A stretch of DNA of 64,000 nt from a virus, in IMG/VR virus record IMGVR_UViG_3300048582_000084, positions 1-64,000 of that record. One strand, 5' to 3'. Shown here in pieces: positions 40,342 through 47,916 of the stretch; position 1 is the stretch's first letter, and each line of letters opens with the position of its first letter. The translations under genes were made by a program, and so were the position numbers. The notes beneath the pieces were generated by a model, which saw only the letters and a program-made list of their open reading frames with translations, did no database searches and was not told where the DNA came from.

Positions 40342-40671
40342 TCACGGAACCGTGATTTTTGGTTTCCACAGCCTAGCGAACTTCAGTACGTTCGGAATCT
40401 CAGAGTCTGCACAGGGTAGCAGAATCGCGCAGCTTTTGATTCCGTCTAGGGTCTTGTTTTCGTGGCCGAGATAGGTCCAAGGAAGCATAGCGATCTTGTC
40501 GAATTCGCGCCGGTTTACCCGAACCACACACTTCTTGAAGCTGTTATTCAGCCAATACTGATAGTCAGCATTTTTGGAGAACACTAGATGGGCGCCCAAA
40601 ACTGAATGGGCGACCAGTGTCGGTGCCATGAAGTCCGGAAACTCATCCAACACCGCGATATACATTTTCAT
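40342..40671 (-). CDS. Peptidyl-tRNA hydrolase II-like protein
   Basis: A 109-aa protein. MKMYIAVLDEFPDFMAPTLVAHS, then YWLNNSFKKCVVRVNRREFDKI, HENKTLDG and CAILLPCADSEIP follow the order of PTH2-fold motifs (KxVxVxR/D, AH, WxxxxFKKxVxxV, a central D/T-rich loop, hydrophobic end). PTH2 releases peptides from peptidyl-tRNA. In a phage it may help rescue tRNAs, fitting the neighbouring RNA-repair genes. The start has an AAAGGACTTT leader. Confidence 0.55.
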   Translation of the reverse strand: MKMYIAVLDEFPDFMAPTLVAHSVLGAHLVFSKNADYQYWLNNSFKKCVVRVNRREFDKIAMLPWTYLGHENKTLDGIKSCAILLPCADSEIPNVLKFARLWKPKITVP

Positions 40672-40675
40672 TCTT

Positions 40676-40685
40676 AAAGTCCTTT
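40676..40685 (-). promoter_or_regulatory. AAAGGACTTT leader of the PTH2-like gene
   Basis: Minus strand TTAAAGGACTTTAAGA then ATG. AAAGGA is the ribosome site; the whole is a 14-base near-palindrome. Confidence 0.55.
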
Positions 40686-41847
40686 AACCGTTCAGATCGA
40701 CTGGAGTTGCGGTCCAAGGCTCGACGCCTCCCAACAAGGCGAGAAATTCGCGCGCCTTGGTCGTTGAAGACACTTGCTTTAGGGCATGCTGACGCAGTGC
40801 CTCCAAAGGATCGGCCCCATCGTAGATTCGGAAGCAGATCGATGTAGCGAACTGGTAATTGGAGAACTTGTCCCGCACGTACTGTGCGAAAGCCTTCCGG
40901 TCTCGGTGAACGAAGGAGGGAGAATTAACTGCCCCGTTACGGATGATGGCAGCGACGATCCTGAGCCGCCAGTTCAGCGCATCGCGCCACGCCAGCAGCC
41001 GCTTCGCCTCGTCCTCAGGCAACAGAGCCGACACATCATCGACCTTGTTCTCTAGTACGAGCCGAAGGACGTCCTTTTCCCACAACAGCCCCGAGCGAGC
41101 CCGGTGCGCTGCGACGTAGTCGTCGGCCTTCAGCTTGATGAGTTGCTGGCCCACGCGAACGACATAGCCCTCCGTGTCCTTCAGCGCCTTCGTGTGTTCC
41201 ACGAACGCGTTGATGTCTTGGATGGCGTTCCCGAAGATACGGACGGCGCCAACTCCCAGTTTATTCAGCGTTTCTGCGAACGGGGCGGTGTCCGCATACG
41301 TGCCGGTGTCGTTCATTCTTACGGCGAGAAGTGTGAGGTTCTCGCTCGCGTAGCGAACAACGATCTGGTTGAGGGGCGACGTGAATTCGAAGATAGGCGT
41401 TGCGCCTCCACGAAGAACACCTTCGCACCATGCTAGGACAAACTCACCGAGCGGCAGTCGCTTGCACGCCGCCAGCGCCATCTTCGCCTGCTCGGTGACG
41501 CCTGCCCTGGTCATGAAGACCAGTTCGTCGTTAACCATCGCCGGGTGGATCATTGACCCGTCCAGCTTCTCCATGATCACAGCGTCGTCCCAAGACGTCG
41601 GGATTTCGGCGGGCTTCTCATGGAGGTTGAAGAACTTGTGGAACGGGCGGGCGATCAGCTTACCGTCGAGGTCGAACTTGAGACCCCGGCACTCGCGGCG
41701 GATCGGGCAGTCGAAAGAATCCGAATCCGCGTAGTTGTAGTCGATGAACATGTAGCCGTCTCGTTTACCGACCACGAATTCATCGCGTTCAGCAATCGCG
41801 GGTAGCACGTCATTGATGTGGTGGATCACGGGAAAATCATAGGGCAT
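40684..41847 (-). CDS. T4 Rnl1-like RNA ligase
   Basis: 387 aa from the ATG with CAGGAG eight bases upstream. The adenylation motif is VIMEKLDGSMIHP (Lys about 93). RECRGLKFDLDGKLIARPFHKFFNL before it and FMTRAGV, PIFEFTSPLNQIVVRY and GYVVRVGQQLIKLKADDY after it match the T4 RNA ligase 1 family. The enzyme joins 5'-PO4 and 3'-OH ends, classically repairing tRNA anticodon loops cut by PrrC-type nucleases. The end-healing partner is at 43924-44910. Confidence 0.9.
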   Translation of the reverse strand: MPYDFPVIHHINDVLPAIAERDEFVVGKRDGYMFIDYNYADSDSFDCPIRRECRGLKFDLDGKLIARPFHKFFNLHEKPAEIPTSWDDAVIMEKLDGSMIHPAMVNDELVFMTRAGVTEQAKMALAACKRLPLGEFVLAWCEGVLRGGATPIFEFTSPLNQIVVRYASENLTLLAVRMNDTGTYADTAPFAETLNKLGVGAVRIFGNAIQDINAFVEHTKALKDTEGYVVRVGQQLIKLKADDYVAAHRARSGLLWEKDVLRLVLENKVDDVSALLPEDEAKRLLAWRDALNWRLRIVAAIIRNGAVNSPSFVHRDRKAFAQYVRDKFSNYQFATSICFRIYDGADPLEALRQHALKQVSSTTKAREFLALLGGVEPWTATPVDLNG

Positions 41848-41878
41848 TGGTTCTTCTCCTGAGTGGGTTTTGGTTTTC

Positions 41879-41905
41879 AAAAAAAGAGAGCCTAATCGGG
41901 CTCTC
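41879..41905 (-). terminator. Terminator (minus) after DNA ligase gene
   Basis: GAGAGCC, loop, GGCTCTC on the minus strand, then TTTTTTT. Overlaps the ligase stop codon. Confidence 0.9.
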
Positions 41906-42767
41906 CTATATCAATCGGGTCTCTAAATCCTTGAAACGAAGGAATGCGTGGCTTGTTCTTCGTACCATCTGGTTGGTATCGAAACTTCACCGTCTTTCCG
42001 AGATAGTCAGAGCGGTTGTCCCAGATTTCTTGGCGCAACTTTGCGTCGAATCCTGTACCTAGATTGAAGAGCCCAAACTGTGAGTTTTCAAGAATTAACG
42101 AACCCATCGTTCCGGCTGGAACAAGGTTCTTCTTGGAAGAGCTGCGCTTAGTCCGCCCAAAGGCGTCTTTGATCGCTTCGTTTTCGTTGTGCATAAGTTC
42201 TTCGAAACCGACAACGACCGCTTCGTCGTCCTTGAAGTTCTTAAGTTTCAGGAGGATACCTTCTCGTTCCGTAGAACGCCCGAACTTGTAGTAGCTTCGC
42301 GGTGAGCGGATCATCGACCCTTCGAAGTTTTGCGACAGATCGACGTGGAGATTAACGACCTCGTCCCAAGACGACGCTTCGTATTGCGGAGTAACGATGA
42401 GAAACTTGATTCCAATAGCCGCCGATACTCGGCGCCTCAAGATCGCCAATCGCGCTGTGAAGATCAGTAGCGGATCAGTGAAATCATCGAACACATAAAA
42501 CGTGAAGTTTGGCTCACCAGCTTCGCGCATGACGTTGCCGGTCGTCTCTTGAAATGTGTCTCCAGCAATAAGTTCTCCGTCGAAACCGCTAAACTCTGGC
42601 CTGGACAGCGTCGTCCTGATGAAGTGGTTGGGGATCGGCTTCAGTGTGCGGCTGACAAGCTGACCATCGATAACGAGGGCACGAATGCCGTCGAGTTTGG
42701 GGGACACGTAAACCGGGAAGGTCAGCTTCGCCGGGTCTGTCAATTCTGCTGCAAGAAGGGGTTTCAT
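41892..42767 (-). CDS. ATP-dependent DNA ligase
   Basis: A 291-aa protein starting at the ATG directly after a hairpin U-tract. PVYVSPKLDGIRALV contains the adenylated Lys (KLDGIR), SRTLKPIPNHF, FDGELIAG, NFEGSMIRSP and GILLKLKNFKDDEAVVVGF are motifs III to V. The length matches minimal phage ligases of T7 type: nucleotidyltransferase plus OB domain (the final 80 residues, TVKFRYQPDGTKNKPRIPSF). It seals DNA nicks in replication. A 15-residue basic insert (RTKRSSSKKN) lies between the domains. Confidence 0.93.
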   Translation of the reverse strand: MKPLLAAELTDPAKLTFPVYVSPKLDGIRALVIDGQLVSRTLKPIPNHFIRTTLSRPEFSGFDGELIAGDTFQETTGNVMREAGEPNFTFYVFDDFTDPLLIFTARLAILRRRVSAAIGIKFLIVTPQYEASSWDEVVNLHVDLSQNFEGSMIRSPRSYYKFGRSTEREGILLKLKNFKDDEAVVVGFEELMHNENEAIKDAFGRTKRSSSKKNLVPAGTMGSLILENSQFGLFNLGTGFDAKLRQEIWDNRSDYLGKTVKFRYQPDGTKNKPRIPSFQGFRDPIDIGEPD

Positions 42768-42768
42768 C

Positions 42769-42789
42769 AAAAACCCACCTTTCGGTGGG
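42769..42789 (-). terminator. Terminator (minus), GAAA loop, abutting a start codon
   Basis: CCCACC-GAAA-GGTGGG then TTTTTG directly before the ligase ATG at 42767. Confidence 0.8.
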
Positions 42790-42796
42790 TCTTGAG

Positions 42797-43117
42797 TCAG
42801 CGAGCTGTCATGAACTCACCCCGGTCGATGCGTCGCCGCATGCTTCCTGGGATGTTGGTCTTCGGATAGGTCTTCTTGCTGACGCGATGGAACAGGCGGC
42901 GAGGGATCATAGATGCCTCACCGTTCGTCTTGAGGGGCGCGGGCTCCATGACACCACCGACCGTCAGCGCGGTCAGCTTGTTGTCGCGGCGAACCTGCTT
43001 CGCGCGGTTGCGGCGGGAAGCGCGGTACGTGCGCGCAGATCGGGCAGCAGACGCCTTGCCAGAGGCCAGCCGCGCGCGAGCGCGCTTAGAAGACCGATAG
43101 GCGACGGGGCGAGGCAT
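42797..43117 (-). CDS. Highly basic hypothetical protein
   Basis: A 106-aa protein, extremely rich in Arg/Lys/Ala, especially residues 8-45 (SSKRARARLASGKASAARSARTY broken across several blocks). It likely binds nucleic acid. No family is recognised. It overlaps the 43117 gene by one base at its start (TAATG type). Confidence 0.5.
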   Translation of the reverse strand: MPRPVAYRSSKRARARLASGKASAARSARTYRASRRNRAKQVRRDNKLTALTVGGVMEPAPLKTNGEASMIPRRLFHRVSKKTYPKTNIPGSMRRRIDRGEFMTAR

Positions 43118-43461
43118 TAGGTGCCATCCTTTCGAATAATCTCAGCAAGGCCCCGAAGCAATTCCAACTGCGCCTCTGCGTCGAGCATTGCGCGCCGCTT
43201 AGTTTCTGCAACGGCGTTATCGAAGGCGTCTTGATCCACCACGCGGGCCGAGACGATTTCTTCGGTAGCAATCACCATTTCGCCGTCGAGGGAGATGAGT
43301 CGATGGCTGGAGTTATCAGGGTCGTTGTAGCGCCGAGTCCCGATCTTGGGCGCGAGGCTTTCTAGCTGTTCTAGCGCCGCTTCTTGGGTGCCAAACGTAA
43401 GTCTGTGAGAAATCGGCGTGTACTTACCTGTGACGATTTCTAGGTAGAAAGTAGTCACCAT
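43117..43461 (-). CDS. Hypothetical protein
   Basis: A 114-aa protein with a predicted beta-rich front (FYLEIVTGKYTPISHRLTFG) and a helical C-terminal half (AFDNAVAETKRRAMLDAEAQLELLRGLAEII). No known family. One-base overlaps to both neighbours indicate a coupled operon of small proteins between DNA ligase and the end-healing kinase. Confidence 0.5.
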   Translation of the reverse strand: MVTTFYLEIVTGKYTPISHRLTFGTQEAALEQLESLAPKIGTRRYNDPDNSSHRLISLDGEMVIATEEIVSARVVDQDAFDNAVAETKRRAMLDAEAQLELLRGLAEIIRKDGT

Positions 43462-43742
43462 CAGTTTGACTCCTTAATCATAGGTTCGTAGGTCATGGCG
43501 AAAATATCAGGCTTGCACGGGTAACACTCACCCTGGACGCCTCGGATAACCCAATCCGACGGCGATGCCGTCATTGAGCCCTCAAGCGTGTGGATCACCA
43601 GGGTTTCGTATTCGCTGCTCTCCCATTCAGCGTCCCGTAGAATGTGATGAAGGTCAGCCAACGCCGCCTCGGAGATGTCTTCTCCCGCAGGCGGTAGTTG
43701 GACTGCCTCAATCACGACAGGCTTCTTTCGGTAGAAGGGAAT
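43461..43742 (-). CDS. Small phage protein of the FYRKKPVVIEA type, likely ATT start
   Basis: 94 aa if begun at ATT 43742, or 84 aa from GTG 43715. The sequence upstream of the GTG reads PFYRKKPVVIEAVQ. That is the conserved start of a widespread phage family ending in DWVIRGVQGECYPCKPDIF and YEPM, so the upstream start is favoured. ATT has GGAGGG eight bases before it and overlaps the preceding TAA (TAATT). Function unknown. Confidence 0.65.
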   Translation of the reverse strand: MPFYRKKPVVIEAVQLPPAGEDISEAALADLHHILRDAEWESSEYETLVIHTLEGSMTASPSDWVIRGVQGECYPCKPDIFAMTYEPMIKESN

Positions 43743-43927
43743 TAGCCGTCCCTCCGCGTGACACCGAGCCAGTTATCCAGCGCGCCCTCTTCAATCGAAC
43801 GGCGGCGTGAAAAACTATCGAGATAGGCAGCGGCGGCTTCCGGATTGTACTTCCGGATCAGGCTCGCGATATAGCGAGCCTGCGCGAGCGTCTTCACCTT
43901 CACAGGCGGTTCAGCCATAGTATTCAT
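43742..43927 (-). CDS. Hypothetical small protein
   Basis: A 61-aa helical protein (VKTLAQARYIASLIRKYNPEAAAAYLDSFSRRRSIEEGAL). It overlaps the start of the following gene and the stop of the kinase upstream (ATGA). No family is recognised. Confidence 0.5.
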   Translation of the reverse strand: MNTMAEPPVKVKTLAQARYIASLIRKYNPEAAAAYLDSFSRRRSIEEGALDNWLGVTRRDG

Positions 43928-44910
43928 TTTTGGTCCTTAGTTTTTCTGAGGTCAGTGACGTGGATATTCTTCAATCCATCCCCGTTGAGGATGTCCTTCA
44001 AGGCGCTCTTCATCATCTTGTGGTGACGCTCGACCAGGGTCTCTCCGTCTTTGACGACGTCGAGACGCCACCCGCCATCGCGCATCTTGTCCGACAGCGG
44101 TCGGTCGATGACGATGTACTCCACAACCGTTTTCGCAGGCGCGAGAGCAACGGACGCGAGGCGGTCCTTGCGACGAAGATGCGTCGCATCGATAATCGTG
44201 GGGAGACCGTACTTGAGGCGGGTCTTCACAAGGTCATGGACGTAGCTGAACACCCGCGCGTTCTGCGACTGGTCGCGAAAGTCCCCGAGCATTTCGGCGC
44301 GGACCTTGTCCGACGAAACGACCGACCCCTCGGTCCCAGAGAACTGGGTCAGATAGGAAGTCTTCCCCGCCCCGCTCGGGCCGACCATGAGACGCAACAG
44401 GATTTCCTGTGGCTTCGGCGTGTAGGCGAATCCAGCAGGCGATGTGTCGAAGTCGCCGGGCGCGCACTGGAACACGGTAATCCCGTTCTCGCGCCACATG
44501 TCCACAACACGCTGACGGTCATCCACGACGAACCAGATGTCGTGGCCCTCGGCGCGGAGCGCATCGAGCATTTCGCGCTTGATGATGCTGTCCTCACGGC
44601 TGTCCTTGGCAGGACGCATGCGGAGGTCGAGCGACCTCAGAAGCCCGCCGTAGACGTGCTTGTTGAGCCACTCCACAGTCGTCTGGCGATGTTCCTCGCC
44701 GCGTCCCGAGCAGAACACAACGCGGAACTTACCGGCGCAATCGAACAGCAGGAACTGGCAGAACGAGACCACATCTTCGATGGGCGGGTCCTTGTCCATC
44801 TCTGCGAAGAACAAGTCCCAACGCTTCGGCTTATTCGCAACATGGTGGCGGCGGTGTTCGACACACGCGAGCGTGCCATCGATATCAAAGATGACGGTCT
44901 TCATTCTCAT
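43924..44910 (-). CDS. Phosphatase-kinase end-healing enzyme (Pnkp-like)
   Basis: A 328-aa protein. The N-terminal HAD phosphatase has VIFDIDGTLACVEHR, VFCSGRGEEHR and FVVDDRQRVVD. The C-terminal P-loop kinase (about 165-328) has LMVGPSGAGKTSYLTQF, SSDKVRAEMLGDFRDQ and IIDATHLRRKDR. It would remove 3'-phosphates (or cyclic phosphates) and phosphorylate 5'-OH ends, preparing RNA or DNA for the ligases nearby. Domain order, phosphatase then kinase, is the reverse of T4 Pnkp. Confidence 0.88.
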   Translation of the reverse strand: MRMKTVIFDIDGTLACVEHRRHHVANKPKRWDLFFAEMDKDPPIEDVVSFCQFLLFDCAGKFRVVFCSGRGEEHRQTTVEWLNKHVYGGLLRSLDLRMRPAKDSREDSIIKREMLDALRAEGHDIWFVVDDRQRVVDMWRENGITVFQCAPGDFDTSPAGFAYTPKPQEILLRLMVGPSGAGKTSYLTQFSGTEGSVVSSDKVRAEMLGDFRDQSQNARVFSYVHDLVKTRLKYGLPTIIDATHLRRKDRLASVALAPAKTVVEYIVIDRPLSDKMRDGGWRLDVVKDGETLVERHHKMMKSALKDILNGDGLKNIHVTDLRKTKDQK

Positions 44911-44955
44911 TTTTGGCTCCTGATTTATGTCTTCTCTATGAGGGTAGAGTATTCC

Positions 44956-45390
44956 CTACTTGGTCCCGTCGAATTGGTGAGGGTACTTGTCCCTGAAGCG
45001 CATGGCCTGGATTGTCTGTACGGCGGTCTCAGTCTTCAACTGCTTCACCACCTCGTCTTTTGGCGCGACGACCCAAGTCTGCCCCCGCGCGCCGCGCCGA
45101 GTTACCCGCTTATTGTCAAAACGGTCTAGTACATGCTTCTTAATCCTTGTCGCCATCAATCGGCTTTGGACAGGAATGATTTCGGCACAAACAATGGTGG
45201 GATTGACACATCGGATATCTTCGACACGCTTCTCCGCATTTTTCGAAAGACCTACACGACATTCGCCGTGCTTTGTAGCGGCCACGTATATGTAGGTGGG
45301 TAGGGCGTCTTTGCGGTACATTTTAGCTTTCCGCTCAAGATCTTTCACCGTACTAATCTGTAAGTTTTGTTTGCGTGGTGTGATGTACAA
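44956..45390 (-). CDS. T5orf172/GIY-YIG-type nuclease-like protein
   Basis: About 144 aa from TTG 45390, which has AAGGAG six bases upstream; a TTG at 45408 is less well placed. YIYVAATKHGECRVGLSKNAEKRVEDIR matches the start of the T5orf172 (MUG113) domain, a GIY-YIG relative, with the usual Y...V/I-G and R-helix. The rest is basic and helical. It may be a homing or genome-modifying nuclease. Located next to the Pnkp gene. Confidence 0.6.
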   Translation of the reverse strand: MYITPRKQNLQISTVKDLERKAKMYRKDALPTYIYVAATKHGECRVGLSKNAEKRVEDIRCVNPTIVCAEIIPVQSRLMATRIKKHVLDRFDNKRVTRRGARGQTWVVAPKDEVVKQLKTETAVQTIQAMRFRDKYPHQFDGTK

Positions 45391-45406
45391 TTTTGTCTCC
45401 TTAGTC

Positions 45407-45430
45407 AAAAGGGAGGCCCGAAGGCCTCCC
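45407..45430 (-). terminator. Terminator (minus), UUCG loop
   Basis: GGGAGGCC-TTCG-GGCCTCCC then TTTTG. Confidence 0.9.
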
Positions 45431-45437
45431 TACTTAC

Positions 45438-46517
45438 CTATTCGTCCTTCGGACTCCGCACCGTCAAGCGCTCGCTTGGCGAGCCCTCGACCATGTAGTC
45501 CGCGAGGTCGATGCCAGTGTCCTCAACAACGCGATCCATATCGACGCTCTTGCGTCCCGCCATCTTCGTCCACGACACGGACGAGCCGTCCGAAAGATTT
45601 GCCCACCTTTTGCCGATCCCGATCAGGAAGGTCTTGATGGCTTCCTGGGCTGCGGCCTTGTCGGTCTTTGCCGCCTTCTCTCGCGCAGACGCGTCGCGCT
45701 CTCGCACGACCAGTGTGGTCAGGGTCTGTTCGTCGTTCAGGGCGAGGTCGGATCGACGCTTCTTCGTCCCCGGCGTTTCCTCTGGAATGCGCCCTACCTG
45801 GGCCAGCGAGCATTGCTGCTGAAACGGGCAGTAGTCGCACTCAGCACCACCACGAAGCTTGCCTTCTGCGGCAAGGGCCTTGGCCTCGGTGGCCTCGTAG
45901 ACGAGGTCTGCTCGCTTCTTGCACGCCTCATAGATCGCTGGATCGCGCTTGATGACGAACGGACGGACGTCGTCCAGCCAGGACGCGTTGATGTAGAGAA
46001 TGACGGCATAGTTGGGACGATGGTTCGTCGTTTCCCACACCAAGCCCATCTGCTGTTGCACCTGACCGGCGTGAACCGGCTTGGGCTCCTTTAGATCGAG
46101 ACGCGAATCGAAGGTCTTGATTTCGACTAGGATTTCGTCGCCTTCGATGTCGTCAATCCCGTAGTCCTTGAGGGCATCCCTCGGAAGGCCGGTGATCAGC
46201 CCGTCAGGCGTCGCGGATAGTCGGTCCTTGATCAGGGTGACTTGGTCGTCGCCCGCCCACAAGATGTGGGCGTCATCGGGAAGCTGCGACCGCAGCGCCG
46301 GGACCACGTAGTGGGCTTCCAGAAGGCTTCCGCGCGTCGTCGCGCCATAGCTCTCCTTGAAGTCGGGATCAGGCTTGTAGCCTCGCTTCACGAAGAACGT
46401 GCGCCGAATGCACTGGAACTGCTCCGATGCACCGACCGTCTTGGAGCGGTCATGCTCCCATACGCGTTTGTTGCTGTCGGCGTGGCCGTCAAATACGCGC
46501 TTAAAATTCAAACTCAA
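45438..46517 (-). CDS. PD-(D/E)XK exonuclease (RecB/YqaJ/Cas4-like)
   Basis: 359 aa from a TTG overlapping the stop of the upstream gene (TTGA). Core motifs in order are LEAHYVVPAL, ATPDGLITG (Asp), GDEILVEIKTFDSR (E-x-K) and HAGQVQQQMGLV (QxxxQ). A CDYCPFQQQC cluster resembles the Fe-S cysteines of Cas4/AddB nucleases. The C-terminal 100 residues form a charged helix. It likely processes DNA ends for recombination. Confidence 0.8.
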   Translation of the reverse strand: MSLNFKRVFDGHADSNKRVWEHDRSKTVGASEQFQCIRRTFFVKRGYKPDPDFKESYGATTRGSLLEAHYVVPALRSQLPDDAHILWAGDDQVTLIKDRLSATPDGLITGLPRDALKDYGIDDIEGDEILVEIKTFDSRLDLKEPKPVHAGQVQQQMGLVWETTNHRPNYAVILYINASWLDDVRPFVIKRDPAIYEACKKRADLVYEATEAKALAAEGKLRGGAECDYCPFQQQCSLAQVGRIPEETPGTKKRRSDLALNDEQTLTTLVVRERDASAREKAAKTDKAAAQEAIKTFLIGIGKRWANLSDGSSVSWTKMAGRKSVDMDRVVEDTGIDLADYMVEGSPSERLTVRSPKDE

Positions 46518-46954
46518 GGTAGTTTAAGCTCTTTCAGCGCTGCCTCAAAAGTCGTTTGGGCAGCGTCCGCTGTAGTGAATGCGCTCTCCGGATATCGAAT
46601 CAGCGTTTTCGCCGCCTGCGTGACCGGGACGAAAAGTACTTTATCGATGGGGAGAGCAGCGCAGGCGATGATATCAATGTCGTCCTGCGTGTAATGGGTA
46701 AGGCTCACCGCGTGGCTGTTCTTGTTGGCGTATCTGCCGCGCGCAGTGATGAACTTGAAACTACCGCCGTCGCGGTACTGCGTAGACTTCGTCTGGATTC
46801 GGACAGATTTCCCATCCACGAAGGCCAGTACGTCGAAGGAAAACCCTTCTCCTGCCTCCATGGATGAAATACCCAACTTCCGAAGTGTGTAGAGGACCAA
46901 CGCGACACCTTGAGCCCCGACGAGGGCGTAGTTCTTAGGCGCTAGTTTCGTCAG
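46514..46954 (-). CDS. PDDEXK_5-like nuclease
   Basis: About 146 aa from CTG 46954, which overlaps the exonuclease stop (CTGA); the frame runs open upstream to 47068 but there it shadows the exonuclease. The core reads ALVGAQGVALVLYTLRKLG, FDVLAFVDGKSVRIQTKS (the D...ExK-type motif as Q-x-K) and VPVTQAAKTLIRYP. This fits group I intron-type PDDEXK or resolvase-like nucleases. An AAAGTACTTT site is at 46633. Confidence 0.6.
   Translation of the reverse strand: MTKLAPKNYALVGAQGVALVLYTLRKLGISSMEAGEGFSFDVLAFVDGKSVRIQTKSTQYRDGGSFKFITARGRYANKNSHAVSLTHYTQDDIDIIACAALPIDKVLFVPVTQAAKTLIRYPESAFTTADAAQTTFEAALKELKLP
46633..46642. promoter_or_regulatory. AAAGTACTTT site inside PDDEXK gene
   Basis: Coding copy in the context GACGAAAAGTACTTTATCG. 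Confidence 0.4.
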
Positions 46955-47526
46955 GGGTCCATTCCATAATGGCGGCAAAGAGCGCCGTAAACCTTGATAG
47001 TTGCGCGCACGTCCACAAGAGCGTCGTGTGCGCCATCGAAGTCTTCCTGAAAGAAGAACTTGTGGCACTCGGACAGGCTAGGGAACTTGTAAGCGTCGTT
47101 CACGTATGGGTTTCGATTTGGTAGTTTCAATACGGGCTTTGCAGCGCGCATGGTACAGAGCGGAGGTTTACCTTCGAAAGGTTTTGCCTCGCTCTTGATC
47201 CGCGCCAGGGCGTTCTCGATAACCGGGACGTCGTACTCGGCGTTGTGGATGACAAACTTTGTTGCAACGCCCGTGAGAGCGAGGAACACAGACATCACGT
47301 CAGGGAGAGCCAGACCTTCGGCTTCGGCCTTGGCGTGGCTGATTCCGTGAATTGCGGCAACCTCGTCCGAAATAGTCCAGTACGTCGGGTAAACGATGTT
47401 GTTGAGAGCGACGATTTCGTTGAGGTCGTCGTCTGTTAGGACAGCAGCCAACTGCACGATATCAGGCAGCGGCTGGCGGGGTTTGATCTTACCCGTTGTT
47501 TCTGTGTCGAAAAAGAGAATAGGCAT
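46951..47526 (-). CDS. DnaQ-like 3'-5' exonuclease (DEDDh)
   Basis: A 191-aa protein. ILFFDTETTGKIKPRQPLPDIVQLA has the DxE motif, FVIHNAEYDVPVIENAL the second Asp, and HDALVDVRATIKVYGAL the HxAxxD motif. It removes 3'-terminal nucleotides and may proofread or repair. It lies two small genes downstream of the DNA polymerase, which has its own exonuclease domain. Confidence 0.9.
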   Translation of the reverse strand: MPILFFDTETTGKIKPRQPLPDIVQLAAVLTDDDLNEIVALNNIVYPTYWTISDEVAAIHGISHAKAEAEGLALPDVMSVFLALTGVATKFVIHNAEYDVPVIENALARIKSEAKPFEGKPPLCTMRAAKPVLKLPNRNPYVNDAYKFPSLSECHKFFFQEDFDGAHDALVDVRATIKVYGALCRHYGMDP

Positions 47527-47532
47527 CTCGGC

Positions 47533-47658
47533 CTACTTCTTCTTTAGGAGGAAGGCGAGGAGAATAATCCCCCCGCCCGCCACCAGAGCTACAGACGCAA
47601 GCTGCAACACGAAGATCACCCCCAGGACCGCGAGCGCGGCTTCTGGGATTTGGGTCAT
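47533..47658 (-). CDS. 41-aa membrane peptide
   Basis: Starts at ATG 47658 in an ATGA overlap with the 47655 gene. Hydrophobic from residue 6 to 38 (AALAVLGVIFVLQLASVALVAGGGIILLAFLL), ending in KKK. One long or two short TM helices. Function unknown. Confidence 0.5.
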   Translation of the reverse strand: MTQIPEAALAVLGVIFVLQLASVALVAGGGIILLAFLLKKK

Positions 47659-47912
47659 GCCTTTACCGTGGATGCCTTGAAGAAGCCGCCCACGAAGCCG
47701 AGCATAGCGCCGAGTTGCCACATTTCCAGCTTCTGCATTCCGAGCGCGTTCAGGAATTCCCGAGACGTCTCGTCGAAGAAGAATCCGATCACCGCGCCCG
47801 CGAACGCGCCGAAGAGCGGCATGATCAGCGGGAGTAGCACTGCCGCGACAGCGACGCCTAGGGCGCTAAGTACAAATATCATAAATTTTTCCATGTAGTT
47901 TGCTTTCTTCAT
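47655..47912 (-). CDS. Small membrane protein
   Basis: An 85-aa protein with two or three hydrophobic stretches (FMIFVLSALGVAVAAVLLPLIMPLFG and FAGAVIGFFF; then LGAMLGFVGGFF). Gly-zipper-like spacing is seen. It starts five bases after the polymerase stop. Function unknown; a membrane role in replication or exclusion is possible. Confidence 0.5.
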   Translation of the reverse strand: MKKANYMEKFMIFVLSALGVAVAAVLLPLIMPLFGAFAGAVIGFFFDETSREFLNALGMQKLEMWQLGAMLGFVGGFFKASTVKA

Positions 47913-47916
47913 TGTT

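Noticed and set aside
43930-45129. Plus-strand open frame of 399 codons
   Set aside because: It is antisense to the well supported phosphatase-kinase gene and shows no recognisable domain.
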